A stretch of 64,000 nucleotides of DNA, taken from IMG/VR virus record IMGVR_UViG_3300050821_018577, positions 114,859 through 178,858 of that record, one strand, 5' to 3'. The notes beneath the pieces were generated by a model that made no database searches, was not told the DNA's origin, and saw only the letters and a list, made by a program, of their open reading frames with translations. Numbering within the stretch: position 1 is the stretch's first letter; each line of letters opens with the position of its first letter. This DNA comes from a virus. This document shows positions 1-9,664 of this stretch, in pieces. Both the position numbers and the translations under genes were made by a program.

Positions 1-1
1 G

Positions 2-466
2 TCAGAAGCCAGTGCCACCGATATCACGGCCAAAGAATTAGGCAGACAGGCAGCGATCGGGGATGCAGCGGCTACCGCTGCAATTGAAGCGGCATGGCTC
101 GGTCCTGCAGCGGCCATTGCCGCAGCTGGTGCGGTAGAGGGAGCTCTGCAGGGGATCACGACATTTGAGGGCGGCGGTATCGTTAAAGCTGGCCTCCATG
201 AAGGTGAAATGGTGTTGCCTGCGCATCTTTCTACCTTCGTTCAGACAGCGGCCGCAGAAGCAGGCCGGGCCGGGCCGCCAGGTCCACAAGGGGCCAGCGG
301 CGGCCGCGGCGGTGATATGCACTTCCATCTCCCAACACATATCGGCGAGTTGAAGGCCTGGGATGGAGCTTCTGTGCGCTCCGCGCTCATGGAACATGGG
401 GATCTGGTTGGAAGCATCGCGATTGCTGCGGTTAAACGCCATTTCAGAAGCAATGGAGTGGATTAG
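2..466 (+). CDS. Tail tape measure protein, C-terminal end (partial)
   Basis: The frame is open from the first bases of the window, so only the last 154 residues are present. The visible part is alanine-rich helix followed by a glycine turn and the segment HEGEMVLPAHL at about residues 65-75, which is typical of the C-terminus of phage tape measure proteins. A short collagen-like GPPGPQG run follows. Its stop codon directly abuts the DUF2460 gene, the order seen in gene-transfer-agent and siphovirus tails. The protein would set tail length and end at the tail tip. The family call is inferred from C-terminal motif and context. Confidence 0.75.
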   Translation, partial: SEASATDITAKELGRQAAIGDAAATAAIEAAWLGPAAAIAAAGAVEGALQGITTFEGGGIVKAGLHEGEMVLPAHLSTFVQTAAAEAGRAGPPGPQGASGGRGGDMHFHLPTHIGELKAWDGASVRSALMEHGDLVGSIAIAAVKRHFRSNGVD

Positions 467-1162
467 ATGTCAAACGTCGTATTTCCAACGCTAAAAGGTT
501 TGACATGGGGCCTGAAATTTAGAGATGAGTTCTTCACTCTTATGCAAGCGTCGACTGCTCCGGGCTTTGAAACTCGCGTCTTGCTCGGACCGGACCCGAT
601 TATTCATTTTGAGTTGGTCTACAATTATTTGCGGCAAAAAAGTTATACCACTAGCTTTGGTATCTATCAAAATTCAAGCGATGAGATTGCGATTTTGCGC
701 GGATTCTTCCGTGCCCGAAACGGCGATTTCGATTCGTTTCTTCTGTCACTCCCGACCATCACTCAAAATAATGCCGACGGAACCATAACGGGACAGACGC
801 TCACGCCCGATGCCAACAACATCGCGCCACTAGTGGTGATCCGGGAAACCTACAGCGAAAGCATTTATGAAGCGTTCGGGGTGAACAGTAATCCAGGAAC
901 AGCGCCTGTAGTCAAAAAAGACGGAACACCGCTGCTATCAGGCACGGATTATAACTTCGTCGGACCAGGTTTTTCGCTTGCCGGCGTCACCTATCCTGGA
1001 TTGGCAGTACAATTCATCACGGCTACAGGTGGCCACGTCATGACTGCCGATTTCAGTTGGTACTATCGCGTGCGCTTCGAACAGGGCAACCAGGAATTCG
1101 AGTTATTCCTCGCGCTGTTATATTCGGCGCAAAAAGTTCAGCTTGTGACCACGAGGGTTTGA
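467..1162 (+). CDS. DUF2460-type distal tail protein
   Basis: This 231-residue protein begins at an ATG touching the stop of the tape measure gene. It has the features I associate with the DUF2460 family (gene-transfer-agent gp12-like): an FPTLKGLTWG start, a mid-protein RGFFRARNGDF segment and a C-terminal VRFEQGNQEFE segment. Family members sit at the distal end of the tail tube. It lies directly before DUF2163 and NlpC/P60 genes, the standard order. No membrane segment or signal peptide is visible. I am confident of the family and less so of the exact structural role here. Confidence 0.8.
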   Translation: MSNVVFPTLKGLTWGLKFRDEFFTLMQASTAPGFETRVLLGPDPIIHFELVYNYLRQKSYTTSFGIYQNSSDEIAILRGFFRARNGDFDSFLLSLPTITQNNADGTITGQTLTPDANNIAPLVVIRETYSESIYEAFGVNSNPGTAPVVKKDGTPLLSGTDYNFVGPGFSLAGVTYPGLAVQFITATGGHVMTADFSWYYRVRFEQGNQEFELFLALLYSAQKVQLVTTRV

Positions 1163-2098
1163 ATGCGGGCATTCACTGCGGGAGACGGAAGCAATTCTAC
1201 GGCGGCGGTCCTGACGTACTTGGCCGCGCATCGCCAATTGCATATCACCGACCTTTTCGTGATTTCGACGGCTCCCAACTATGCTAGTTTTTATCTTGGG
1301 CAGACTTTCTATGTGACTTCCTATCCGTCATCGCTGACGTGGAATTTCCGCGGCACATTCAAAACGGGTGTGATTGAACGCAATGAAGTTGAATCAAAAA
1401 TCGGTTTGGAAGCCGACAAACTCGAAGTGACTTGGGCCCCACAGAATACCGACATTCTCGATGCATCGCTGACAGTATTGGCAGGATTTCATTCCGGAGT
1501 CTTCGACAACGGAACGCTCGAACTGTGGCGCTGTGTGATGCCGACGATTGGCGATTGCAATACCCTCGGTGCTTGCCTGCTTTTCAGTGGCCGCATTGGA
1601 AACATCGAGCCGGACCGGCTAAAGGTCAAGATGACGGTAATGAGCAGGCTGGAAGTTCTGAACCAAATGGTTCCCACCAATCTAATCGAACCCACCAACA
1701 TCATTGCCCAATACACGACTGGACAGGTTCTGAAAAACGGGCCATCGGCATTCAGTTTGGTCGCCGGTACCACGGCGCAAGTGCTCGTTGCGGATCCGGT
1801 AGCGGCGCCTGGAGGCTACACGCCGCAAAATGATACGTGGGATTTTGGCTATGTGATGATGACGGGAGCCGGCAAGACCGGAGGGTCGTTCCGTGGAATT
1901 CAGCAGCAGACCTATAACGGAACGCATCATCTCTTTTATCTTTACGAAGCGTTGCCCATAACTCCGTTGGTCGGCGATACGTTCAACGCTTTCATTCTAG
2001 TGCCGCGCGACCAAGGCGGGGCCGTGACGCAAGGAAGTATCTATCAAGGATTTCCATTTGTTCCGCAACCCATCAATTCTCCTATAGGGCTTGGATGA
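1163..2098 (+). CDS. DUF2163-type tail hub/baseplate protein
   Basis: This 311-residue protein starts with ATG immediately after the DUF2460 stop. It contains the beta-rich repeats of DUF2163 proteins (BR0599 family, gp13 of gene transfer agents), including the FKTGVIERNEVESKIGLEAD region and a later region rich in C, G and R. In related tails it joins the tube to the central hub. It overlaps the NlpC/P60 gene by four bases (ATGA), so the two are probably translationally coupled. Call based on family memory, order and length. Confidence 0.78.
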   Translation: MRAFTAGDGSNSTAAVLTYLAAHRQLHITDLFVISTAPNYASFYLGQTFYVTSYPSSLTWNFRGTFKTGVIERNEVESKIGLEADKLEVTWAPQNTDILDASLTVLAGFHSGVFDNGTLELWRCVMPTIGDCNTLGACLLFSGRIGNIEPDRLKVKMTVMSRLEVLNQMVPTNLIEPTNIIAQYTTGQVLKNGPSAFSLVAGTTAQVLVADPVAAPGGYTPQNDTWDFGYVMMTGAGKTGGSFRGIQQQTYNGTHHLFYLYEALPITPLVGDTFNAFILVPRDQGGAVTQGSIYQGFPFVPQPINSPIGLG

Positions 2099-2586
2099 CC
2101 ATCGATATTCGAGAACAACGGCAGGCTGTGGTACGCGAGGCTCTTACCTGGCTCCGCACGCCATTCATGTACGACCAATGCGTTAAGGGTGTGGGAGTGG
2201 ACTGCGGCCGATTCCTCGCTGCTGTATTCAACAATGCCGGAGTCAAGAGAATCGATATCGCGAAATTGCCGCATATCCCGCCGGGCTGGTTTCTGCACAA
2301 ACAAAAGGATGCACCGAGTCCTTACCTCTCGGCAATTTTGACCTACTCCGTTGAATACAATCTCGCACCTGGGCAAATTCCGGAAGTCGGAGACATCGTG
2401 CTTGCAAAAGAAGCTCGCGATTGGGCACACGGGGCGATCGTGGTGGCATGGCCTAAAGTTATCGGGTCGGCCTACGAGCACTGCGTCACGTTGTGGGAAA
2501 ACATTCATACCAGCCCACAATATTCCCATCGTGAATTGAAATTCTTGAATCCTTGGGACCTGGCTGCCGGAGGAAATAATGATTAA
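2095..2586 (+). CDS. NlpC/P60-family tail peptidase
   Basis: This 163-residue protein fits the NlpC/P60 cysteine peptidase fold. The nucleophile lies in VDCGRFL near residue 40 and the histidine in AHGAIV near residue 105, in the order expected for the catalytic pair. Tail-associated members cleave peptidoglycan cross-bridges during DNA entry (gp14 of gene transfer agents). It overlaps its upstream neighbour by four bases and the hub gene by eight, which ties it to the tail-tip operon. The third catalytic residue was not identified. Confidence 0.85.
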   Translation: MTIDIREQRQAVVREALTWLRTPFMYDQCVKGVGVDCGRFLAAVFNNAGVKRIDIAKLPHIPPGWFLHKQKDAPSPYLSAILTYSVEYNLAPGQIPEVGDIVLAKEARDWAHGAIVVAWPKVIGSAYEHCVTLWENIHTSPQYSHRELKFLNPWDLAAGGNND

Positions 2587-5500
2587 AGCAGGCACGCCAG
2601 GGGCCTCCTTGGCGTCGCAGTATCATGGAATTCAAGTAAGCAATTCCGTCTACGGCAAGACCGTCAAATTGCTGTACGGGCTTACGCAAGCAGCTCCCGA
2701 CTTGATTTGGTACAACGATTGGAAAACTGGAAGCTCGCCAAGCAATCAACTGCTGGCATCGCTCTTGCAGGGCGGAGGCAAGAAAAGTTCAAAAGGAAGC
2801 AAAAAAGGTAGCGTCAAATATTATTCCGCAGCGGTCGACCTATTGATTGGACACGCTCCGATTCTTGGAGTGTTTTCCGCGTGGTACAACAACCAGAAAT
2901 TGGCAGTGGTCATCAACAGCGCCTCCGGCTTGATTAGCGGTGGCTCGTTTACCTTTGTTCCAGCGAATCAGCCAAGCCAAATCGTTGTCGGTTTCACAGT
3001 CGGAGGCTCCCCGTATCAGGTGACCGAGCCGAATTTCGTTGCCGACCGCCGCGTACGTGACGCCACGCTTGGAGATAATTTCTACCTTGGACGCGCCAAT
3101 CCATCCGGTTTACCAGGTCCAAATCAATACACGGTCACAAGCGGTGGCCTGTACACTTTCAATGCCGTACAGTCCGGTCATTCGCTCAGGATCACCTATT
3201 TCACTTCCGCTTCCGGAAGTCCTTCGACTTTAGTGGGCATTCTAGCCGTCAGCATTCACGAGGATTTTACTGCGGCGTTTAACGATTATGGCGCGCCAGG
3301 TTCCATAACACAGTATGGAACTTGGGAACGCCCGCTATGGAATGCGGCCTTTGCTGTGCCAGGCCGCATCGATTTGGGCGCGCCGCATGCCCGCGACCCC
3401 TACACATGGGCTTGGGACGGCGTGACCCCGGCTGTGACTCTCCCGACCGCGCTAAACGGAAAAGCTATCACCGTCTATTACGGAACGCCGGTTATCTTGC
3501 GGTCAGACGGCACATTGTTCTCGGCGACGCATACGCCGCTCAATGTTCTGAACTTGCAATTTGAACAGATACTGGGCTCCGGATCCGAATACACGAATTT
3601 TATCGCCCAACAAATACTTCAAAATTGGGCGGCCGGCGCCGGGTCGGTCCGTTTCGACCTTGGCGTGTCGAACAGCATGCCGAATTTGAATTTGGAATGT
3701 ATCGGAGCATTCACGCAATGGCCGAACGGAGACTGCGATGTCGTGGATATGATTGCCGACATTGTAGCGAGCGGTCCGTTATTCCTCACCCCATCTGGCG
3801 GAAACAGCGATTTAGACCATGCAACCACGAAGACTGGTGCCGGGTTATCGCAAGCCGGAGGCGTGCTTCCAACCGTAGTGGATGCGCCTTCTGGCACGCC
3901 TGAACTCGAAGTGATGGTCACTACGACAAGCCAAGGCCAGCCACAATCCCCTGGCACGTTTTTTGCTTTAACGCAAGTCGTGGGCGCTACCCGCGTCTAC
4001 AGTTTTTCTTCGTTCGTCGGTCCTGCTCCAGTAGCCGGGCAAACGGTCAGCATTGCGAATTTTGCCAACGCCGCCAACAACGGCCTCTTTACCATAACGG
4101 TGGTAACTGGTAACTCGAGCGGAGGAACCTTTACCGTTGGTAGCGGATCGCAAGTAAATGAAACGACGGCTGCGCAAGGATACTCTCCGGACGCTACTGC
4201 ATTCGTGTTGACTCAAGTAGTCGGCTCCACGAAGACGTATTCTTTCTCTTCCTACACTGGGTCAGTTCCCGTCGGCGTTGGACAGTATGTAACGATTACC
4301 GGATTTACTAACACTGCCAACAATGGCTTTTTCCCCATAACCGCATTTACCGGAACATCCACCGGAGGAACGTTCACCGTCGGAAGCGGGTCGCAGGTAA
4401 ATGAAACACACGCCGCGACGGCTTCGACTGGCTGGCAAGAAGTCACCAGTCTTCCGATTTGGTATCAATTATTGAATTCCACTGCTCCTGTCAGCGTGGT
4501 TCAGCCCTATTCGTCCAGCCTCGGGTTCCCGACAGCAAACGTAAACTTTGCGCAAGTTCTTGCATGGTTTGGCGCAACTGGCGGCAATCCCATTTGGACA
4601 CAACATTCCAGTCGTACCGGGTCCAATTCAGCTTCTTACACATTAGGACCTTTCACGCCGACTGCAGGCGAAACTCTATTGTTGATGTTCAGATTGCGCG
4701 ACCTGGGCTTCGGCTTGTTCACGAGCCCATGCGTATATTCGGTAACGGATGACCAGGGGAATCTTTGGAATCTGATTGCCAACGTTTCCACTGTGGCCGG
4801 CGGTGGCAGCAATCCTGGCGCGCAGACAATGCTTTTCATGTGTCAAGGACCAGCCCTAGTATCTACAACCGTCACCTGCCAACAAACCTCCGGACCAACT
4901 GCTGGCAACGTGAGCGACATAAATTATTTATTTGGCATTACGAATTTCGCGTCCGCCACGGTCACACCCATCGGTCATGGAGTGAACTGCAACACGTATG
5001 GAGCGGTCCAAAGTTCAGCGGGCTCCACGACTTCTCCGGGGAATGGCCTTCTACTCACAGGGCTTGAGCAAGTGCGGGCTTGGTGTCGGGCGAACGGAAT
5101 TTCTGGCGCGCTCACACAGGATGCACAGCGGTCGGCAAAGGATATGGTCGACGAATTACTGACCGTTGCAAACGCAGCACCAGTCTATTCCGGCGCTACG
5201 CTTAACACCATCCCTTACGATGAGGTCAGCAATGCCGGTGGAGGGTTGGTCTACACCGCATCCACAGCAGCAGGTCCGGTTGCAAATCTTGCCGACCAGG
5301 ATTTCGAGAACGATGATGGCAAGACGCCTCCAGTATCGTTTTTGCGGAAGCGCCGTGCGGACTGCGATAATGTGGTCTCTATCGAATTTCTTGACCGTTC
5401 GCTCGATTATTCCAAGAACACGATTTCCGAGGTTGACCAAAAGGCAGTCACGCTCTATGGCCCGCGAAAAGGTGGAACGCTTTCGGCGGCCGAACTTGGC

Positions 5501-6502
5501 GTCAATGTCCCAAGCGGTTCGAAATCATTGTCCAGCATCCGCAGCACAACGGTGGCCCAAGCCATTGCTTCCATCCTGGTGAAACGTGGCGCTGCCGGCG
5601 TCAACCAATTTCAATTCACCGTCAAGCAAGAATGGCTTGGCCTCGAGGCCATGGACCTGGTAACGATTACCGATAGTCGTCTTGGAATATCACAATTGCC
5701 CGTCAGATTACTTAGCGTCAAAGAAACGCCGAAGCGCACCCTGAAATGCGTTGCTGACCAATTCGTCTATGGCTTGAATCATCCGAGCGTGCTGCAAACT
5801 ACCGCTCAAACAGGAACCATTATCGTCTCCAATGTGGATCCAGGTTTGGTCAATACGCCCATCATTTTCCAGCCCACGGCAGCGATGCTTGGTCCAGGCG
5901 CTGCTCCAGAATTGTGGTTTCTGGTTTCCGGCGCTGACACAAACTATGGCGGCTGTATAGCGAATCTGTCATTGGACGGTGGTGTGAGTTATCCAACCGT
6001 TCTCGGAACGATTGGCCCCGCCACGACTGGTGTGCTGACAGCGAATTTTGCGGACCACGTTGACCCTGACACAACCAATACATTGGCTATTGACCTGACA
6101 GAATCCGGAGGGGCGCTCTCCACGCAATCACAGCCAGTCGCGGATAGTTTTGGCGACCCTTGCTATCTTGCGGGATCTGACGTCTACCATTGGGAAGTGA
6201 TTTGCTATACCGCTGTGACCCTCACGAGTGCGGAACATTATTCTCTGGCAACCTACATACGCCGCGGTGTCTTGGGAACTGCGCACACCGCACATACCAC
6301 GGCGCAACGATTTGCGGCAATCGATGGAGCGCTGTTCCGAGTTTCCATGCCGTCGACGTGGGTTGGTCTCACGCTATATTTCAAATTTCAGGCATACAAC
6401 AAACTGGGCGGCCAAATAAATTCGCTGGCCAATTGCACTGCGTATACATTCACTCCGTTGGCAGCCTATCTGCCCGGCGGGTTTTATGTGAACGGGAGCT
6501 AA
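2579..6502 (+). CDS. Central tail hub / host-specificity (J-like) protein
   Basis: At 1307 residues this is the largest + strand protein. Its place after NlpC/P60 and its length fit the hub protein of gene-transfer-agent and lambda-J-like tails (gp15). The N-terminal half carries the conserved tail-protein core, with a basic KKSSKGSKKG patch near residues 63-72. Residues about 460-620 contain a tandem duplication listed separately. The C-terminal third looks like fibronectin-like beta domains that may contact the host. The duplicated insertion probably varies between phages. Confidence 0.8.
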   Translation: MIKAGTPGASLASQYHGIQVSNSVYGKTVKLLYGLTQAAPDLIWYNDWKTGSSPSNQLLASLLQGGGKKSSKGSKKGSVKYYSAAVDLLIGHAPILGVFSAWYNNQKLAVVINSASGLISGGSFTFVPANQPSQIVVGFTVGGSPYQVTEPNFVADRRVRDATLGDNFYLGRANPSGLPGPNQYTVTSGGLYTFNAVQSGHSLRITYFTSASGSPSTLVGILAVSIHEDFTAAFNDYGAPGSITQYGTWERPLWNAAFAVPGRIDLGAPHARDPYTWAWDGVTPAVTLPTALNGKAITVYYGTPVILRSDGTLFSATHTPLNVLNLQFEQILGSGSEYTNFIAQQILQNWAAGAGSVRFDLGVSNSMPNLNLECIGAFTQWPNGDCDVVDMIADIVASGPLFLTPSGGNSDLDHATTKTGAGLSQAGGVLPTVVDAPSGTPELEVMVTTTSQGQPQSPGTFFALTQVVGATRVYSFSSFVGPAPVAGQTVSIANFANAANNGLFTITVVTGNSSGGTFTVGSGSQVNETTAAQGYSPDATAFVLTQVVGSTKTYSFSSYTGSVPVGVGQYVTITGFTNTANNGFFPITAFTGTSTGGTFTVGSGSQVNETHAATASTGWQEVTSLPIWYQLLNSTAPVSVVQPYSSSLGFPTANVNFAQVLAWFGATGGNPIWTQHSSRTGSNSASYTLGPFTPTAGETLLLMFRLRDLGFGLFTSPCVYSVTDDQGNLWNLIANVSTVAGGGSNPGAQTMLFMCQGPALVSTTVTCQQTSGPTAGNVSDINYLFGITNFASATVTPIGHGVNCNTYGAVQSSAGSTTSPGNGLLLTGLEQVRAWCRANGISGALTQDAQRSAKDMVDELLTVANAAPVYSGATLNTIPYDEVSNAGGGLVYTASTAAGPVANLADQDFENDDGKTPPVSFLRKRRADCDNVVSIEFLDRSLDYSKNTISEVDQKAVTLYGPRKGGTLSAAELGVNVPSGSKSLSSIRSTTVAQAIASILVKRGAAGVNQFQFTVKQEWLGLEAMDLVTITDSRLGISQLPVRLLSVKETPKRTLKCVADQFVYGLNHPSVLQTTAQTGTIIVSNVDPGLVNTPIIFQPTAAMLGPGAAPELWFLVSGADTNYGGCIANLSLDGGVSYPTVLGTIGPATTGVLTANFADHVDPDTTNTLAIDLTESGGALSTQSQPVADSFGDPCYLAGSDVYHWEVICYTAVTLTSAEHYSLATYIRRGVLGTAHTAHTTAQRFAAIDGALFRVSMPSTWVGLTLYFKFQAYNKLGGQINSLANCTAYTFTPLAAYLPGGFYVNGS
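3958..4434 (+). repeat. Tandem duplicated ~80-residue domain inside the hub gene
   Basis: Two adjacent coding segments of about 240 bases encode closely similar domains. Each begins LTQVVG and ends GGTFTVGSGSQVNET, with a central NGxFxIT motif. The copies differ at many third positions, so the duplication is not recent. They read as small beta-sandwich modules, perhaps for receptor or glycan binding. Confidence 0.85.
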
Positions 6503-6505
6503 AGC

Positions 6506-7747
6506 GTGCCGATTACCGGAACAACATCAACAGAAGCGAATTTGAATGATACGACGCCGGCCGCACCAGCACTAGCGACAAACGTGAAATGGCAGGCAAG
6601 CGCGCCATACCCCGACCCCAACAATGCCGCTTTTCAAGTAAGGGACATCAGCGCCTACATTATCGGTTTTTTCGCATGGGGCGGAGATGCTTCGGACGGT
6701 TCCGTCACTTTTGACGGCACGACCACTATCCTTGGATTGGTTCCATCCAGCAGCGTGTACACGATGACCCGGGATATTTTCTGTGTGAATATCACCGTCA
6801 ATTCCGGCGTCACTATCAAGACGGGGAATTATGCGATTTTTGCCACTGGCATTGTGACCGTGAATGGCACGGTGATGAATGATGGCCAAGCCGGAGGCGT
6901 TGGTGGTGCCGGTGGACCAGGAGGAAGCGGATCGGGTGCCGGAGGCAGCGCCGGAAGCGCAGGCGCCACAAGCTCCACCGGGTCCGATGGCCATTTTACG
7001 CGTCCTACCTCAGCAGTAGCTGGTGGAGTAGGCGGCGCTGGCCAAACAACCATAGGCTCGCAAGCGCCAGGCGCTACAGCCGGCAATGGCCCTAGTTCCG
7101 GGAATGCTTTAGACAATTTGGGATCCTCCGGTACGACCGGCGCGTCTGGTGGCGCTGGCGGAGCTGGCGCGTCAGGAGCCGGTGGAGCTCTCCAAACAGG
7201 TGGAGCCGGAGGAGCTACGTCGACGAGCGCGCAAGCTGGCAGAAATCCATCCTCGGCTGTGCGGGGCGCCAGTTCAACCAATGGTACCCTCAAACCATAT
7301 CAACCATCGAATGGCTGCGATGGAGGGTCTGCTGGCGGTTCTGGCGGCGGCGGCGATGGAACAAACTTGGGCGGCGGCGGAGGTGGCGGCGGGGGAGAAG
7401 GTGGCACTGGAGGGTTGCTGTTGATTGCCGCGCAATTTATCGTTGTCGGCGCGACCGGAGTAATTTCGTCGAAAGGCGGCGCCGGCGGGAATGGGGGTGC
7501 CGGTGGGTCTCCGCTGCAAGGCAATACCGGTGGTGGTGGCGGCGGAGCAGGCGGAAGCGGCGGTACCGGAGGCATCGTGTGGTTGATTTATCACACGTTG
7601 ACCAACGGTGGGTCCATCACAGTTGCTGGCGGTGCGGCCGGAACGCATGGCGCAGGAGGCACGAAAAATGGAACCGGAGTGAACGGGAATAATGGATCCG
7701 ATGGTCCGGCTGGAACGACCGGAAATTTAGTTCAACTTGTATGTTAG
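6506..7747 (+). CDS. Glycine-rich tail fibre-like protein
   Basis: This 413-residue protein starts at a GTG four bases after the hub stop. Residues 1-130 are an ordinary beta-rich domain. From about residue 130 to the end, GGAGG-type repeats dominate, broken by a hydrophobic LLLIAAQFIVVG strand near residue 305. Gly-rich lattices of this type occur at the tips of phage adhesins, where they form polyglycine sandwiches that bind receptors. The pattern and the position after the hub support a receptor-binding role, but this is inference. Long proline-rich frames on the opposite strand are shadows of the G-rich codons. Confidence 0.65.
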   Translation: MPITGTTSTEANLNDTTPAAPALATNVKWQASAPYPDPNNAAFQVRDISAYIIGFFAWGGDASDGSVTFDGTTTILGLVPSSSVYTMTRDIFCVNITVNSGVTIKTGNYAIFATGIVTVNGTVMNDGQAGGVGGAGGPGGSGSGAGGSAGSAGATSSTGSDGHFTRPTSAVAGGVGGAGQTTIGSQAPGATAGNGPSSGNALDNLGSSGTTGASGGAGGAGASGAGGALQTGGAGGATSTSAQAGRNPSSAVRGASSTNGTLKPYQPSNGCDGGSAGGSGGGGDGTNLGGGGGGGGGEGGTGGLLLIAAQFIVVGATGVISSKGGAGGNGGAGGSPLQGNTGGGGGGAGGSGGTGGIVWLIYHTLTNGGSITVAGGAAGTHGAGGTKNGTGVNGNNGSDGPAGTTGNLVQLVC

Positions 7748-7792
7748 CTTCTATATGGAAACTTTTTATGGAAGAATCGACTAGAGTGAAAC

Positions 7793-8353
7793 ATGAGCGT
7801 GGATGCGATTTCTCAATCAAGAGCGGACCAGCTGCATCCGGTAGCCCGTGCGCGTATTCTGGCAACGATCGAGGATTGCGCGGCGGCGGGCATTTACCTG
7901 CGGCTAACCCAAGGCCTACGTACTCAGAACGAACAGCACACTCTCTACATTCAGGGACGACAGCCGCTCGATGTCGTGAATGAGGCCAGGGCAGCAGTCG
8001 GATGGGCCTCCATCACCGAGGACCAGAATCGCGAAGTGACCAACGCCGACTTTTTTCAGTCCATGCACTGCTACGGTCTCGCCGGTGACGTCGACCCATC
8101 CGAAGGCACGACCATGGCGCCATTCAATCCCGATTGGGACGTGCAAGACGCAGAGTGGCAGAAAGTGCTCGCAATCGCGGCATCCCACCAACTCGCCGAA
8201 GGCGCCAAATGGACTTCCGTGAAGCGCGACTATCCACACCTCTATCCACATGAGTTGGATGCGAATCCAACACAGGAAATGCAGCAGACTCTCAAGGATG
8301 CCGGGCTCGACGCCGTATGGGCTGAATTGGATACGGTGCTGCCGCGCCCGTAA
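7793..8353 (+). CDS. Peptidase M15-type endolysin
   Basis: This 186-residue protein resembles L-alanyl-D-glutamate / D,D-peptidases of the M15 family that act as phage lysins. Visible motifs are LRLTQGLRT near residue 40, the zinc-site MHCYGLAGDVD with His92 and Asp99, and a second histidine in DYPHLY near residue 148. There is no signal peptide, so it would need a holin or another export route. It is the last gene of the tail block; a promoter for the next operon follows it. Confidence 0.82.
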   Translation: MSVDAISQSRADQLHPVARARILATIEDCAAAGIYLRLTQGLRTQNEQHTLYIQGRQPLDVVNEARAAVGWASITEDQNREVTNADFFQSMHCYGLAGDVDPSEGTTMAPFNPDWDVQDAEWQKVLAIAASHQLAEGAKWTSVKRDYPHLYPHELDANPTQEMQQTLKDAGLDAVWAELDTVLPRP

Positions 8354-8371
8354 AATAGCAAATTATTGTAG

Positions 8372-8400
8372 TTGACATGGATAAGGCACTGTCTTACAGT
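8372..8400 (+). promoter_or_regulatory. Sigma70-like promoter of the RecT operon
   Basis: TTGACA at 8372-8377 is followed after 17 bases by TACAGT at 8395-8400. The expected transcription start near 8407 is only a few bases before the ATG at 8411, so the first gene would have a nearly leaderless message. Confidence 0.65.
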
Positions 8401-8410
8401 TCTTCGCGCC

Positions 8411-8563
8411 ATGCCAAAACAGGATGAGACGATTACCTTCCGGTGTGGAGCACAATTGAAAAAAGATTTGGAAAAAGAGGCCGAGCGCCAAGATTTGACG
8501 CTTACCCAACTTCTTCGCAGAATTATCCGCAAACATCTTGGAGCAAAAGACGGGAGAAACTAA
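8411..8563 (+). CDS. Small ribbon-helix-helix-like protein
   Basis: This 50-residue protein has the arrangement of a ribbon-helix-helix DNA-binding protein: a short beta strand (ETITFRC), then helix A with KKDLEKEAE, then LTLTQLLRRIIRKHL as helix B. It is the first gene after a strong promoter and directly precedes recT, so it may autoregulate the recombination operon. That role is inference. The start lies about four bases from the predicted transcript end, so there is no room for a normal ribosome binding site. Confidence 0.6.
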   Translation: MPKQDETITFRCGAQLKKDLEKEAERQDLTLTQLLRRIIRKHLGAKDGRN

Positions 8564-9664
8564 ATGGCGAATGAAACGACGGCGACCAAGAAGCAGGACG
8601 ACCCCGTTGTCAGTATCATCCGGGTTGGCAAGCCCAATCTTGCGGCTCGGTTGCCGAAAGGGATTGACCCTGACCGTTTCATTCTCGGCATCCTCACGGC
8701 GATTCAAAAGAGTAAGGCCAATGCCCAGCCCGGCAAGAGCTTGGCGGATTGCGACCCGAACAGTGTGTTGCTAGCCGCTTACGATGCCGCCGAAATCGGT
8801 TGCAGCCTAAGTCCTGCCCTCCAACTTGGATGGATCATTCCTTACGGCAAGGAAGCACAATTCCAGCCGTCCTACCGGTTCTTTATCCAGAAGGCTTACG
8901 AAACGAAAGAAGTGAAAACGTTCTACGCCGAAGTGGTTTATGCTGGCGACAAGATTGAGCGCCAATTCGCGCCCAAGAGGAATCTGTTTCATGCGATAGG
9001 TGACGGCGAACGTTCCAAGAACACAGCGATTGGCGCTTATGCCTTCATTCAATTCAATGACGATACTGTCGATTGGGAATATATGACCGCCGAGCAGATT
9101 GGTCGGCATCAAAAACATTCCAAACAGCCAAATAGTTTGATGTGGACCACCTTCTGGGAAGAGGCTTGGCGGAAGACTACTGTGCGCGTATTGGCAAAAC
9201 GTTTACCGCTCAAGAATCGCGACCTTGAAGGATTGGTCGAAATGGTCAATCGAGACGCCGAGCGCGACCTGACTATCGATATCGACAAAATCGTTGAACC
9301 ATCCATCCCGCGCCGGATGTCGGAAACAGAGAAGCCGGCAGAAAAAACGGCTGCGGCCGAGTCCAACCAGCCAGTCGACGAAAAACCCAAAGAGGATCAA
9401 GGCAAGACCGCAGAGGCTGCCGCCGCACCTGCGTCTGCAGCCGGCGCACCCGCAGCTGGCTCTATGTTCGATGACGACAAAGACCCTTACGCGACGCCAG
9501 CGGCAATTTCCGAATTTTGGGATAAGGTGTTTGCCGCCAACTGGAAGAAAAACGATGTGATGGAATTTCTCAAGAAAACCTTCGACGTGACGGCGGTGAA
9601 AGACCTGCGAGTATCTCAACTTAACAGCGCCGCAGAGGCTATGGTCAAAGAGAAGAAGAAGTAG
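8564..9664 (+). CDS. recT: RecT-family single-strand annealing protein
   Basis: This 366-residue protein has the RecT core in residues 1-210. Visible segments are NPKSVLLAAYDAAEIGCSLSP-like text at about 63-84, a YGKEAQFQPSYR segment, and an acidic DRDAERDL region. Residues about 250-310 form a low-complexity Ala/Pro/Glu linker, and a separate C-terminal helical domain follows (residues about 310-366). RecT proteins anneal single strands during phage recombination and pair with an exonuclease; the next gene encodes a likely nuclease partner. The C-terminal extension is longer than in minimal RecT. Confidence 0.88.
   Translation: MANETTATKKQDDPVVSIIRVGKPNLAARLPKGIDPDRFILGILTAIQKSKANAQPGKSLADCDPNSVLLAAYDAAEIGCSLSPALQLGWIIPYGKEAQFQPSYRFFIQKAYETKEVKTFYAEVVYAGDKIERQFAPKRNLFHAIGDGERSKNTAIGAYAFIQFNDDTVDWEYMTAEQIGRHQKHSKQPNSLMWTTFWEEAWRKTTVRVLAKRLPLKNRDLEGLVEMVNRDAERDLTIDIDKIVEPSIPRRMSETEKPAEKTAAAESNQPVDEKPKEDQGKTAEAAAAPASAAGAPAAGSMFDDDKDPYATPAAISEFWDKVFAANWKKNDVMEFLKKTFDVTAVKDLRVSQLNSAAEAMVKEKKK

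Noticed and set aside
6829-7648. Long proline-rich frames on the minus strand opposite the glycine-rich fibre gene
   Set aside because: They mirror G-rich codons, have no ribosome binding sites and overlap a well-placed gene.
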